A DNA stretch of 64,000 nucleotides, taken from positions 108,199,097 through 108,263,096 of the forward strand of contig CM056376.1 of NCBI GenBank assembly GCA_029718625.1, written 5' to 3'. Under the pieces are notes generated by a model. That model was given only the letters and a program-made list of their open reading frames with translations. It was not told the DNA's origin and made no database searches. This stretch comes from Synaphobranchus kaupii. Taxonomy: Eukaryota; Chordata; Actinopteri; Anguilliformes; Synaphobranchidae. The first letter of the stretch is position 1. Each line of letters starts with the position of its first letter. Below are positions 35,229-47,320 of the stretch, piece after piece. The translations under genes were made by a program, and so were the position numbers.

Positions 35229-36317
35229 ACCGTGCTTCCCTCCGATAGCCAGAGTGGCAAACTAGTGCAAAGGTAATTATGGTAGGGTCCAGTGGCTAAA
35301 CAAATATAATACGGTTTGCATGGGGATGAAATTGACTTCTGTACGTTCCGTTTTTTCCTGCCAATATACAGCTAGTTTGGTAGCCAGCTGGTTAGCGGAT
35401 ACAGTGTAGCCATTAGGCTTGTTTAAGCAGTATGTTAACTATTGAATCGATAGCCCGGTGATGTGCTCCAAATCTTGCAAATGCTTTTATGCAAAAACTG
35501 TCACAAAACGTTTTCAGTAATGTTATTTAATAGGCTAATCGGCATTACATGGCCTAGTTACCTGTGACAACTGAGAAATCCACTTCTTGCGTGAGTCTAG
35601 TCGTGAATCTATAGCGAAAATGAAGATAATTCCATGGCTGTCCGGTTCTAATAATAATAATAATAATGCATGGCATTTATATAGCGCCTTTCTAGATACT
35701 CAAAGCGCTTTACAATGATGAGGGGGAAACTCGCCTCTACCACCATGTAATATACATTCACATGAATATCCTACTTTTGGCTTTCACACCGAAGCCGAGC
35801 CATGTCCGCCCTGCGTAAATCCCGGGTCGTGAGCAGGGTCCAGACCCGGGTCGGGTAACTCGGGTTGACCCTTTGACAAACAAAGGCAAACACGGGTTTT
35901 AGCCAGGTCCTTGCTTCGGTGTGAAAGGGGTTTAAAGGTGAAGAGAGGTATTTGCCAGGGGTGGGCAATGTCTACTAAAAATAATATCATGATGCTGTCA
36001 TGTGAAACTGCGTGTTATTTTCAATTTAAAAATACAAACGACATACTAGCATTAATACAATAGTGATTTTGATGGCCTTGAAGTAACATTTCAAATGGGA
36101 CACGACGATGATTCTATCTGTGCCTTTTCAAATGTGTTTTTAAAGGCACGAGCTGTGCGAAAGTGGTAAGATTAGGGGCAGCTACGCTATAGTTTCAGGC
36201 TTTTGAGTTCACTGTTCGTCGGTGCTCACAACTTCCGATTGTTCACCTGCGCAGACGGACACTGCAGGGACCCTCTTTTGGGTGGGGGGGCAGGTCAGCT
36301 TCTCGAGGAAAAGGACA

Positions 36318-36390
36318 CGCCCAACGTGGGGCTCGAACCCACGACCCTGAGATTAAGAGTCTCATGCTCTACCGACTGCGCTAGCCGGGC
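36318..36390 (-). tRNA. tRNA-Lys-CTT: tRNA-Lys(CTT), unit 17, D-stem mismatch T12G
   Basis: The plus-strand base at 36379 is C instead of A, so gene nt 12 is G instead of T. This breaks the T12-A23 pair of the four-base D stem (now G opposite A) and changes the A box to TAGCGCAGTCGG. Both folding and promoter strength could suffer. The rest of the gene matches consensus. It is the only altered Lys copy I found. Confidence 0.94.
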
Positions 36391-36502
36391 CGACAATTGC
36401 CTGGGGAGCCACCGTCCCCCTTCCTTGTGTCATATTACTCTTGCCACATTGACAGGCCGTATTACTTTGTCACGGTTCTAGTCCTCGTAACACCCCAGCG
36501 CA

Positions 36503-36525
36503 GTCTCTGTGGCGCAATCGGTTAC

Positions 36526-36559
<34 letters not shown>

Positions 36560-36576
36560 GAGCCCACCCAGGGACG
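36503..36576 (+). tRNA. tRNA-Asn-GTT: tRNA-Asn(GTT), unit 18, D-stem mismatch G23C
   Basis: G-to-C at 36525 (gene nt 23) turns the innermost D-stem pair C13-G into C-C. The 5' flank also has private changes at 36488 and 36494. The A box itself (nt 8-19) is untouched, so transcription may continue, but folding is weakened; possibly a decaying copy. Confidence 0.94.
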
Positions 36577-37294
36577 CGGTCCTTTTAAATAGATTACTTC
36601 AGGCAACAACAAATCTGGCAGCTGAAATCTGAGGAGACAACAAAGAATTTGAGCATTATATGCAAAATGGCATAGGTGTTGGAAGGTCTGAATCAGGGAA
36701 AAGCCACCTATGCAGTTTTGTTGCGGGAGGCGGACGACTGGATATGTAAGCATGTTTTTATACTTATAATACATATTGCTTTCTGCAATGTATCTTTGTT
36801 AATCCTTTTTTATGGAGAATTCTCTTCTATGCCCCCTTTCACACCGAAGCAACAAACCGGGTAAAACTTGTGTTTGCCGTTGGTGTGAATGGGTGAACCC
36901 GGGTTATCCGCCCGAGTCCGCGACTCAAACTCAATTTTCAATAAAATGTTGCCTAGGCCCATAGTCAACTTGGTATTTAATTTGTTTTCCTATGGTTATT
37001 TTCCGTCAATAAGTGACTAGCTAATACAGCATTGTCTAACATGAGACCCAAGCGCCATTTAACATTGATACTCTACAAGTACGATTACTCAGTGAACATT
37101 TTGATGAGTCGCCCTATCTGGACAGGATTTTTACTGGGGAAGGAGGAGTAACGCAGTCTATAATGGAGCAAGCGAGTGATTACAGTCCCGATTTCATGGA
37201 TGGCGCGTGAGTCTAAAATATAGTAGAGACTAAAGGCGAAAAGGTATTTGCTGGACAAATGCACCAAGGCTTACAGTTTCCAAAACGGCACTTT

Positions 37295-37376
37295 CGACGA
37301 GGATGGGATTCGAACCCACGCGTGCAGAGCACAATGGATTAGCAGTCCATCGCCTTAACCACTCGGCCACCTCGTC
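37295..37376 (-). tRNA. tRNA-Ser-GCT: tRNA-Ser(GCT), unit 18
   Basis: Same as consensus. Confidence 0.98.
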
Positions 37377-38466
37377 ACCGTGCTTCCCTCCGATAGCCAG
37401 AGTGGCAAACTAGTGCAAAGGTAATTATGGTAGGGTCCAGTGGCTAAACAAATATAATACGGTTTGCATGGGGATGAAATTGACTTCTGTACGTTCCGTT
37501 TTTTCCTGCCAATATACAGCTAGTTTGGTAGCCAGCTGGTTAGCGGATACAGTGTAGCCATTAGGCTTGTTTAAGCAGTAAGTTAACTATTGAATCGATA
37601 GCCCGGTGATGTGCTCCAAATCTTGCAAATGCTTTTATGCAAAAACTGTCACAAAACGTTTTCAGTAATGTTATTTAATAGGCTAATCGGCATTACATGG
37701 CCTATTTACCTGTGACAACTGAGAAATCCACTTCTTGCGTGAGTATAGTCGTGAATCTATAGCGAAAATGAAGATAATTCCATGGCTGTCCGGTTCTAAT
37801 AATAATAATAATAATGCATGGCATTTATATAGCGCCTTTCTAGATACTCAAAGCGCTTTACAATGATGAGGGGGAAACTCGCCTCTACCACCATGTAATA
37901 TACATTCACATGAATATCCTACTTTTGGCTTTCACACCGAAGCCGAGCCATGTCCGCCCTGCGTAAATCCCGGGTCGTGAGCAGGGTCCAGACCCGGGTC
38001 GGGTAACTCGGGTTGACCCTTTGACAAACAAAGGCAAACACGGGTTTTAGCCAGGTCCTTGCTTCGGTGTGAAAGGGGTTTAAAGGTGAAGAGAGGTATT
38101 TGCCAGGGGTGGGCAATGTCTACTAAAAATAATATCATGATGCTGTCATGTGAAACTGCGTGTTATTTTCAATTTAAAAATACAAACGACATACTAGCAT
38201 TAATACAATAGTGATTTTGATGGCCTTGAAGTAACATTTCAAATGGGACACGACGATGATTCTATCTGTGCCTTTTCAAATGTGTTTTTAAAGGCACGAG
38301 CTGTGCGAAAGTGGTAAGATTAGGGGCAGCTACGCTATAGTTTCAGGCTTTTGAGTTCACTGTTCGTCGGTGCTCACAACTTCCGATTGTTCACCTGCGC
38401 AGACGGACACTGCAGGGACCCTCTTTTGGGTGGGGGGGGCAGGTCAGCTTCTCGAGGAAAAGGACA

Positions 38467-38539
38467 CGCCCAACGTGGGGCTCGAACCCACGACCCTGAG
38501 ATTAAGAGTCTCATGCTCTACCGACTGAGCTAGCCGGGC
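38467..38539 (-). tRNA. tRNA-Lys-CTT: tRNA-Lys(CTT), unit 18
   Basis: Same as consensus. Confidence 0.98.
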
Positions 38540-38651
38540 CGACAATTGCCTGGGGAGCCACCGCCCCCCTTCCTTGTGTCATATTACTCTTGCCACATTG
38601 ACAGGCCGTATTACTTTGTCACGGTTCTAGTCCTCGCAACACACCAGCGCA

Positions 38652-38657
38652 GTCTCT

Positions 38658-38708
<51 letters not shown>

Positions 38709-38725
38709 GAGCCCACCCAGGGACG
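38652..38725 (+). tRNA. tRNA-Asn-GTT: tRNA-Asn(GTT), unit 19
   Basis: Same as consensus. Confidence 0.98.
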
Positions 38726-39443
38726 CGGTCCTTTTAAATAGATTACTTCAGGCAACAACAAATCTGGCAGCTGAAATCTGAGGAGACAACAAAGAATTTG
38801 AGCATTATATGCAAGATGGCATAGGTGTTGGAAGGTCTGAATCAGGGAAAAGCCACCTATGCAGTTTTGTTGCGGGAGGCGGACGACTGGATATGTAAGC
38901 ATGTTTTTATACTTATAATACATATTGCTTTCTGCAATGTATCTTTGTTAATCCTTTTTCATGGAGAATTCTCTTCTATGCCCCCTTTCACACCGAAGCA
39001 ACAAACCGGGTAAAACTTGTGTTTGCCGTTGGTGTGAATGGGTGAACCCGGGTTATCCGCCCGAGTCCGCGACTCAAACTCAATTTTCAATAAAATGTTG
39101 CCTAGGCCTATAGTCAACTTGGTATTTAATTTGTTTTCCTATGGTTATTTTCCGTCAATAAGTGACTAGCTAATACAGCATTGTCTAACATGAGACCCAA
39201 GCGCCATTTAACATTGATACTCTACAAGTACGATTACTCAGTGAACATTTTGATGAGTCGCCCTATCTGGACAGGATTTTTACTGGGGGAGGAGGAGTAA
39301 CGCAGTCTATAATGGAGCAAGCGAGTGATTACAGTCCCGATTTCATGGATGGCGCGTGAGTCTAAAATAGAGTAGAGACTAAAGGCGAAGAGGTATTTGC
39401 TGGACAAATGCACCAAGGCTTACAGTTTCCAAAATGGCACTTT

Positions 39444-39525
39444 CGACGAGGATGGGATTCGAACCCACGCGTGCAGAGCACAATGGATTAGCAGTCCATC
39501 GCCTTAACCACTCGGCCACCTCGTC
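39444..39525 (-). tRNA. tRNA-Ser-GCT: tRNA-Ser(GCT), unit 19
   Basis: Gene same as consensus. A C-to-T at 39435 lies between the gene end and its T4 stop. Confidence 0.98.
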
Positions 39526-40615
39526 ACCGTGCTTCCCTCCGATAGCCAGAGTGGCAAACTAGTGCAAAGGTAATTATGGTAGGGTCCAGTGGCTAAACAA
39601 ATATAATACGGTTTGCATGGGGATGAAATTGACTTCTGTACGTTCCGTTTTTTCCTGCCAATATACAGCTAGTTTGGTAGCCAGCTGGTTAGCGGATACA
39701 GTGTAGCCATTAGGCTTGTTTAAGCAGTATGTTAACTATTGAATCGATAGCCCGGTGATGTGCTCCAAATCTTGCAAATGCTTTTATGCAAAAACTGTCA
39801 CAAAACGTTTTCAGTAATGTTATTTAATAGGCTAATCGGCATTACATGGCCTATTTACCTGTGACAACTGAGAAATCCACTTCTTGCGTGAGTCTAGTCG
39901 TGAATCTATAGCGAAAATGAAGATAATTCCATGGCTGTCCGGTTCTAATAATAATAATAATAATGCATGGCATTTATATAGCGCCTTTCTAGATACTCAA
40001 AGCGCTTTACAATGATGAGGGGGAAACTCGCCTCTACCACCATGTAATATACATTCACATGAATATCCTACTTTTGGCTTTCACACCGAAGCCGAGCCAT
40101 GTCCGCCCTGCGTAAATCCCGGGTCGTGAGCAGGGTCCAGACCCGGGTCGGGTAACTCGGGTTGACCCTTTGACAAACAAAGGCAAACACGGGTTTTAGC
40201 CAGGTCCTTGCTTCGGTGTGAAAGGGGTTTAAAGGTGAAGAGAGGTATTTGCCAGGGGTGGGCAATGTCTACTAAAAATAATATCATGATGCTGTCATGT
40301 GAAACTGCGTGTTATTTTCAATTTAAAAATACAAACGACATACTAGCATTAATACAATAGTGATTTTGATGGCCTTGAAGTAACATTTCAAATGGGACAC
40401 GACGATGATTCTATCTGTGCCTTTTCAAATGTGTTTTTAAAGGCACGAGCTGTGCGAAAGTGGTAAGATTAGGGGCAGCTACGCTATAGTTTCAGGCTTT
40501 TGAGTTCACTGTTCGTCGGTGCTCACAACTTCCGATTGTTCACCTGCGCAGACGGACACTGCAGGGACCCTCTTTTGGGTGGGGGGGGCAGGTCAGCTTC
40601 TCGAGGAAAAGGACA

Positions 40616-40688
40616 CGCCCAACGTGGGGCTCGAACCCACGACCCTGAGATTAAGAGTCTCATGCTCTACCGACTGAGCTAGCCGGGC
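40616..40688 (-). tRNA. tRNA-Lys-CTT: tRNA-Lys(CTT), unit 19
   Basis: Same as consensus. Confidence 0.98.
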
Positions 40689-40800
40689 CGACAATTGCCT
40701 GGGGAGCCACCGCCCCCCTTCCTTGTGTCATATTACTCTTGCCACATTGACAGGCCGTATTACTTTGTCACGGTTCTAGTCCTCGCAACACACCAGCGCA

Positions 40801-40806
40801 GTCTCT

Positions 40807-40857
<51 letters not shown>

Positions 40858-40874
40858 GAGCCCACCCAGGGACG
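40801..40874 (+). tRNA. tRNA-Asn-GTT: tRNA-Asn(GTT), unit 20
   Basis: Same as consensus. Confidence 0.98.
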
Positions 40875-41592
40875 CGGTCCTTTTAAATAGATTACTTCAG
40901 GCAACAACAAATCTGGCAGCTGAAATCTGAGGAGACAACAAAGAATTTGAGCATTATATGCAAGATGGCATAGGTGTTGGAAGGTCTGAATCAGGGAAAA
41001 GCCACCTATGCAGTTTTGTTGCGGGAGACGGACGACTGGATATGTAAGCATGTTTTTATACTTATAATACATATTGCTTTCTGCAATGTATCTTTGTTAA
41101 TCCTTTTTCATGGAGAATTCTCTTCTATGCCCCCTTTCACACCGAAGCAACAAACCGGGTAAAACTTGTGTTTGCCGTTGGTGTGAATGGGTGAACCCGG
41201 GTTATCCGCCCGAGTCCGCGACTCAAACTCAATTTTCAATAAAATGTTGCCTAGGCCTATAGTCAACTTGGTATTTAATTTGTTTTCCTATGGTTATTTT
41301 CCGTCAATAAGTGACTAGCTAATACAGCATTGTCTAACATGAGACCCAAGCGCCATTTAACATTGATACTCTACAAGTACGATTACTCAGTGAACATTTT
41401 GATGAGTCGCCCTATCTGGACAGGATTTTTACTGGGGGAGGAGGAGTAACGCAGTCTATAATGGAGCAAGCGAGTGATTACAGTCCCGATTTCATGGATG
41501 GCGCGTGAGTCTAAAATAGAGTAGAGACTAAAGGCGAAGAGGTATTTGCTGGACAAATGCACCAAGGCTTACAGTTTCCAAAACGGCACTTT

Positions 41593-41674
41593 CGACGAGG
41601 ATGGGATTCGAACCCACGCGTGCAGAGCACAATGGATTAGCAGTCCATCGCCTTAACCACTCGGCCACCTCGTC
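41593..41674 (-). tRNA. tRNA-Ser-GCT: tRNA-Ser(GCT), unit 20
   Basis: Same as consensus. Confidence 0.98.
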
Positions 41675-42764
41675 ACCGTGCTTCCCTCCGATAGCCAGAG
41701 TGGCAAACTAGTGCAAAGGTAATTATGGTAGGGTCCAGTGGCTAAACAAATATAATACGGTTTGCATGGGGATGAAATTGACTTCTGTACGTTCCGTTTT
41801 TTCCTGCCAATATACAGCTAGTTTGGTAGCCAGCTGGTTAGCGGATACAGTGTAGCCATTAGGCTTGTTTAAGCAGTATGTTAACTATTGAATCGATAGC
41901 CCGGTGATGTGCTCCAAATCTTGCAAATGCTTTTATGCAAAAACTGTCACAAAACGTTTTCAGTAATGTTATTTAATAGGCTAATCGGCATTACATGGCC
42001 TATTTACCTGTGACAACTGAGAAATCCACTTCTTGCGTGAGTCTAGTCGTGAATCTATAGCGAAAATGAAGATAATTCCATGGCTGTCCGGTTCTAATAA
42101 TAATAATAATAATGCATGGCATTTATATAGCGCCTTTCTAGATACTCAAAGCGCTTTACAATGATGAGGGGGAAACTCGCCTCTACCACCATGTAATATA
42201 CATTCACATGAATATCCTACTTTTGGCTTTCACACCGAAGCCGAGCCATGTCCGCCCTGCGTAAATCCCGGGTCGTGAGCAGGGTCCAGACCCGGGTCGG
42301 GTAACTCGGGTTGACCCTTTGACAAACAAAGGCAAACACGGGTTTTAGCCAGGTCCTTGCTTCGGTGTGAAAGGGGTTTAAAGGTGAAGAGAGGTATTTG
42401 CCAGGGGTGGGCAATGTCTACTAAAAATAATATCATGATGCTGTCATGTGAAACTGCGTGTTATTTTCAATTTAAAAATACAAACGACATACTAGCATTA
42501 ATACAATAGTGATTTTGATGGCCTTGAAGTAACATTTCAAATGGGACACGACGATGATTCTATCTGTGCCTTTTCAAATGTGTTTTTAAAGGCACGAGCT
42601 GTGCGAAAGTGGTAAGATTAGGGGCAGCTACGCTATAGTTTCAGGCTTTTGAGTTCACTGTTCGTCGGTGCTCACAACTTCCGATTGTTCACCTGCGCAG
42701 ACGGACACTGCAGGGACCCTCTTTTGGGTGGGGGGGGCAGGTCAGCTTCTCGAGGAAAAGGACA

Positions 42765-42837
42765 CGCCCAACGTGGGGCTCGAACCCACGACCCTGAGAT
42801 TAAGAGTCTCATGCTCTACCGACTGAGCTAGCCGGGC
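42765..42837 (-). tRNA. tRNA-Lys-CTT: tRNA-Lys(CTT), unit 20
   Basis: Same as consensus. Confidence 0.98.
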
Positions 42838-42949
42838 CGACAATTGCCTGGGGAGCCACCGCCCCCCTTCCTTGTGTCATATTACTCTTGCCACATTGAC
42901 AGGCCGTATTACTTTGTCACGGTTCTAGTCCTCGCAACACACCAGCGCA

Positions 42950-42955
42950 GTCTCT

Positions 42956-43006
<51 letters not shown>

Positions 43007-43023
43007 GAGCCCACCCAGGGACG
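42950..43023 (+). tRNA. tRNA-Asn-GTT: tRNA-Asn(GTT), unit 21
   Basis: Same as consensus. Confidence 0.98.
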
Positions 43024-43740
43024 CGGTCCTTTTAAATAGATTACTTCAGGCAACAACAAATCTGGCAGCTGAAATCTGAGGAGACAACAAAGAATTTGAG
43101 CATTATATGCAAGATGGCATAGGTGTTGGAAGGTCTGAATCAGGAAAAGCCACCTATGCAGTTTTGTTGCGGGAGGCGGACGACTGGATATGTAAGCATG
43201 TTTTTATACTTATAATACATATTGCTTTCTGCAATGTATCTTTGTTAATCCTTTTTCATGGAGAATTCTCTTCTATGCCCCCTTTCACACCGAAGCAACA
43301 AACCGGGTAAAACTTGTGTTTGCCGTTGGTGTGAATGGGTGAACCCGGGTTATCCGCCCGAGTCCGCGACTCAAACTCAATTTTCAATAAAATGTTGCCT
43401 AGGCCTATAGTCAACTTGGTATTTAATTTGTTTTCCTATGGTTATTTTCCGTCAATAAGTGACTAGCTAATACAGCATTGTCTAACATGAGACCCAAGCG
43501 CCATTTAACATTGATACTCTACAAGTACGATTACTCAGTGAACATTTTGATGAGTCGCCCTATCTGGACAGGATTTTTACTGGGGGAGGAGGAGTAACGC
43601 AGTCTATAATGGAGCAAGCGAGTGATTACAGTCCCGATTTCATGGATGGCGCGTGAGTCTAAAATAGAGTAGAGACTAAAGGCGAAGAGGTATTTGCTGG
43701 ACAAATGCACCAAGGCTTACAGTTTCCAAAACGGCACTTT

Positions 43741-43822
43741 CGACGAGGATGGGATTCGAACCCACGCGTGCAGAGCACAATGGATTAGCAGTCCATCGCC
43801 TTAACCACTCGGCCACCTCGTC
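43741..43822 (-). tRNA. tRNA-Ser-GCT: tRNA-Ser(GCT), unit 21
   Basis: Same as consensus. Confidence 0.98.
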
Positions 43823-44912
43823 ACCGTGCTTCCCTCCGATAGCCAGAGTGGCAAACTAGTGCAAAGGTAATTATGGTAGGGTCCAGTGGCTAAACAAATA
43901 TAATACGGTTTGCATGGGGATGAAATTGACTTCTGTACGTTCCGTTTTTTCCTGCCAATATACAGCTAGTTTGGTAGCCAGCTGGTTAGCGGATACAGTG
44001 TAGCCATTAGGCTTGTTTAAGCAGTATGTTAACTATTGAATCGATAGCCCGGTGATGTGCTCCAAATCTTGCAAATGCTTTTATGCAAAAACTGTCACAA
44101 AACGTTTTCAGTAATGTTATTTAATAGGCTAATCGGCATTACATGGCCTATTTACCTGTGACAACTGAGAAATCCACTTCTTGCGTGAGTCTAGTCGTGA
44201 ATCTATAGCGAAAATGAAGATAATTCCATGGCTGTCCGGTTCTAATAATAATAATAATAATGCATGGCATTTATATAGCGCCTTTCTAGATACTCAAAGC
44301 GCTTTACAATGATGAGGGGGAAACTCGCCTCTACCACCATGTAATATACATTCACATGAATATCCTACTTTTGGCTTTCACACCGAAGCCGAGCCATGTC
44401 CGCCCTGCGTAAATCCCGGGTCGTGAGCAGGGTCCAGACCCGGGTCGGGTAACTCGGGTTGACCCTTTGACAAACAAAGGCAAACACGGGTTTTAGCCAG
44501 GTCCTTGCTTCGGTGTGAAAGGGGTTTAAAGGTGAAGAGAGGTATTTGCCAGGGGTGGGCAATGTCTACTAAAAATAATATCATGATGCTGTCATGTGAA
44601 ACTGCGTGTTATTTTCAATTTAAAAATACAAACGACATACTAGCATTAATACAATAGTGATTTTGATGGCCTTGAAGTAACATTTCAAATGGGACACGAC
44701 GATGATTCTATCTGTGCCTTTTCAAATGTGTTTTTAAAGGCACGAGCTGTGCGAAAGTGGTAAGATTAGGGGCAGCTACGCTATAGTATCAGGCTTTTGA
44801 GTTCACTGTTCGTCGGTGCTCACAACTTCCGATTGTTCACCTGCGCAGACGGACACTGCAGGGACCCTCTTTTGGGTGGGGGGGGCAGGTCAGCTTCTCG
44901 AGGAAAAGGACA

Positions 44913-44985
44913 CGCCCAACGTGGGGCTCGAACCCACGACCCTGAGATTAAGAGTCTCATGCTCTACCGACTGAGCTAGCCGGGC
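44913..44985 (-). tRNA. tRNA-Lys-CTT: tRNA-Lys(CTT), unit 21
   Basis: Same as consensus. Confidence 0.98.
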
Positions 44986-45097
44986 CGACAATTGCCTGGG
45001 GAGCCACCGCCCCCCTTCCTTGTGTCATATTACTCTTGCCACATTGACAGGCCGTATTACTTTGTCACGGTTCTAGTCCTCGCAACACACCAGCGCA

Positions 45098-45103
45098 GTC
45101 TCT

Positions 45104-45154
<51 letters not shown>

Positions 45155-45171
45155 GAGCCCACCCAGGGACG
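45098..45171 (+). tRNA. tRNA-Asn-GTT: tRNA-Asn(GTT), unit 22
   Basis: Same as consensus. Confidence 0.98.
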
Positions 45172-45889
45172 CGGTCCTTTTAAATAGATTACTTCAGGCA
45201 ACAACAAATCTGGCAGCTGAAATCTGAGGAGACAACAAAGAATTTGAGCATTATATGCAAGATGGCATAGGTGTTGGAAGGTCTGAATCAGGGAAAAGCC
45301 ACCTATGCAGTTTTGTTGCGGGAGGCGGACGACTGGATATGTAAGCATGTTTTTATACTTATAATACATATTGCTTTCTGCAATGTATCTTTGTTAATCC
45401 TTTTTCATGGAGAATTCTCTTCTATGCCCCCTTTCACACCGAAGCAACAAACCGGGTAAAACTTGTGTTTGCCGTTGGTGTGAATGGGTGAACCCGGGTT
45501 ATCCGCCCGAGTCCGCGACTCAAACTCAATTTTCAATAAAATGTTGCCTAGGCCTATAGTCAACTTGGTATTTAATTTGTTTTCCTATGGTTATTTTCCG
45601 TCAATAAGTGACTAGCTAATACAGCATTGTCTAACATGAGACCCAAGCGCCATTTAACATTGATACTCTACAAGTACGATTACTCAGTGAACATTTTGAT
45701 GAGTCGCCCTATCTGGACAGGATTTTTACTGGGGGAGGAGGAGTAACGCAGTCTATAATGGAGCAAGCGAGTGATTACAGTCCCGATTTCATGGATGGCG
45801 CGTGAGTCTAAAATAGAGTAGAGACTAAAGGCGAAGAGGTATTTGCTGGACAAATGCACCAAGGCTTACAGTTTCCAAAATGGCACTTT

Positions 45890-45971
45890 CGACGAGGATG
45901 GGATTCGAACCCACGCGTGCAGAGCACAATGGATTAGCAGTCCATCGCCTTAACCACTCGGCCACCTCGTC
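45890..45971 (-). tRNA. tRNA-Ser-GCT: tRNA-Ser(GCT), unit 22
   Basis: Gene same as consensus, with the trailer change of unit 19 at 45881. Confidence 0.98.
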
Positions 45972-47061
45972 ACCGTGCTTCCCTCCGATAGCCAGAGTGG
46001 CAAACTAGTGCAAAGGTAATTATGGTAGGGTCCAGTGGCTAAACAAATATAATACGGTTTGCATGGGGATGAAATTGACTTCTGTACGTTCCGTTTTTTC
46101 CTGCCAATATACAGCTAGTTTGGTAGCCAGCTGGTTAGCGGATACAGTGTAGCCATTAGGCTTGTTTAAGCAGTATGTTAACTATTGAATCGATAGCCCG
46201 GTGATGTGCTCCAAATCTTGCAAATGCTTTTATGCAAAAACTGTCACAAAACGTTTTCAGTAATGTTATTTAATAGGCTAATCGGCATTACATGGCCTAT
46301 TTACCTGTGACAACTGAGAAATCCACTTCTTGCGTGAGTCTAGTCGTGAATCTATAGCGAAAATGAAGATAATTCCATGGCTGTCCGGTTCTAATAATAA
46401 TAATAATAATGCATGGCATTTATATAGCGCCTTTCTAGATACTCAAAGCGCTTTACAATGATGAGGGGGAAACTCGCCTCTACCACCATGTAATATACAT
46501 TCACATGAATATCCTACTTTTGGCTTTCACACCGAAGCCGAGCCATGTCCGCCCTGCGTAAATCCCGGGTCGTGAGCAGGGTCCAGACCCGGGTCGGGTA
46601 ACTCGGGTTGACCCTTTGACAAACAAAGGCAAACACGGGTTTTAGCCAGGTCCTTGCTTCGGTGTGAAAGGGGTTTAAAGGTGAAGAGAGGTATTTGCCA
46701 GGGGTGGGCAATGTCTACTAAAAATAATATCATGATGCTGTCATGTGAAACTGCGTGTTATTTTCAATTTAAAAATACAAACGACATACTAGCATTAATA
46801 CAATAGTGATTTTGATGGCCTTGAAGTAACATTTCAAATGGGACACGACGATGATTCTATCTGTGCCTTTTCAAATGTGTTTTTAAAGGCACGAGCTGTG
46901 CGAAAGTGGTAAGATTAGGGGCAGCTACGCTATAGTTTCAGGCTTTTGAGTTCACTGTTCGTCGGTGCTCACAACTTCCGATTGTTCACCTGCGCAGACG
47001 GACACTGCAGGGACCCTCTTTTGGGTGGGGGGGGCAGGTCAGCTTCTCGAGGAAAAGGACA

Positions 47062-47134
47062 CGCCCAACGTGGGGCTCGAACCCACGACCCTGAGATTAA
47101 GAGTCTCATGCTCTACCGACTGAGCTAGCCGGGC
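47062..47134 (-). tRNA. tRNA-Lys-CTT: tRNA-Lys(CTT), unit 22
   Basis: Same as consensus. Confidence 0.98.
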
Positions 47135-47246
47135 CGACAATTGCCTGGGGAGCCACCGCCCCCCTTCCTTGTGTCATATTACTCTTGCCACATTGACAGG
47201 CCGTATTACTTTGTCACGGTTCTAGTCCTCGCAACACACCAGCGCA

Positions 47247-47252
47247 GTCTCT

Positions 47253-47303
<51 letters not shown>

Positions 47304-47320
47304 GAGCCCACCCAGGGACG
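47247..47320 (+). tRNA. tRNA-Asn-GTT: tRNA-Asn(GTT), unit 23
   Basis: Same as consensus. Confidence 0.98.

Larger units (their letters stand above)
34355..36502. repeat. Array unit 17
   Basis: Haplotype C-C-G-T-G-G-7-A-G-T. Type S up to the G-run, then A at offset 2081. The right end carries private changes at 36379 (in tRNA-Lys), 36488 and 36494. Confidence 0.97.
1..38563. repeat. Heterogeneous part of the array (units 1-18)
   Basis: These units mix several haplotypes. Type P is T-C-G-A-G-G-8-A-G-T (units 1, 3, 13, and 9 with 9 G). Type Q is C-T-T-A-T-A-8-A-C-T (units 4, 14, 16). Type S is C-C-G-T-G-G-7-T-G-T (units 5, 7, 11, 12; units 6 and 8 differ at offset 114). Units 2, 10, 17 and 18 look like recombinants. 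All have A, T and A at offsets 164, 309 and 638. Confidence 0.85.
36503..38651. repeat. Array unit 18
   Basis: Haplotype T-C-T-A-T-G-8-A-G-C. A mosaic with a Q-like centre, private changes at 36525, 37241 and 37745, and the first C at offset 2062 (38564). Confidence 0.97.
38652..40800. repeat. Array unit 19
   Basis: Haplotype T-T-G-T-T-G-8-A-G-C, the first full unit of the homogenised type. Private T at 39435, shared with unit 22. Confidence 0.97.
40801..42949. repeat. Array unit 20
   Basis: Haplotype T-T-G-T-T-G-8-A-G-C; private G-to-A at 41028. Confidence 0.97.
42950..45097. repeat. Array unit 21
   Basis: Haplotype T-T-G-T-T-G-8-A-G-C; one G deleted near 43143 and T-to-A at 44788. Confidence 0.97.
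45098..47246. repeat. Array unit 22
   Basis: Haplotype T-T-G-T-T-G-8-A-G-C; C-to-T at 45881, as in unit 19. Confidence 0.97.

Noticed and set aside
36203..36481. A 92-codon open frame on +, unique to unit 17
   Set aside because: It arises because a 7-G run sets the frame and the tRNA-Lys change at 36379 removes a stop. Its middle is antisense tRNA-Lys, a known source of spurious proteins.
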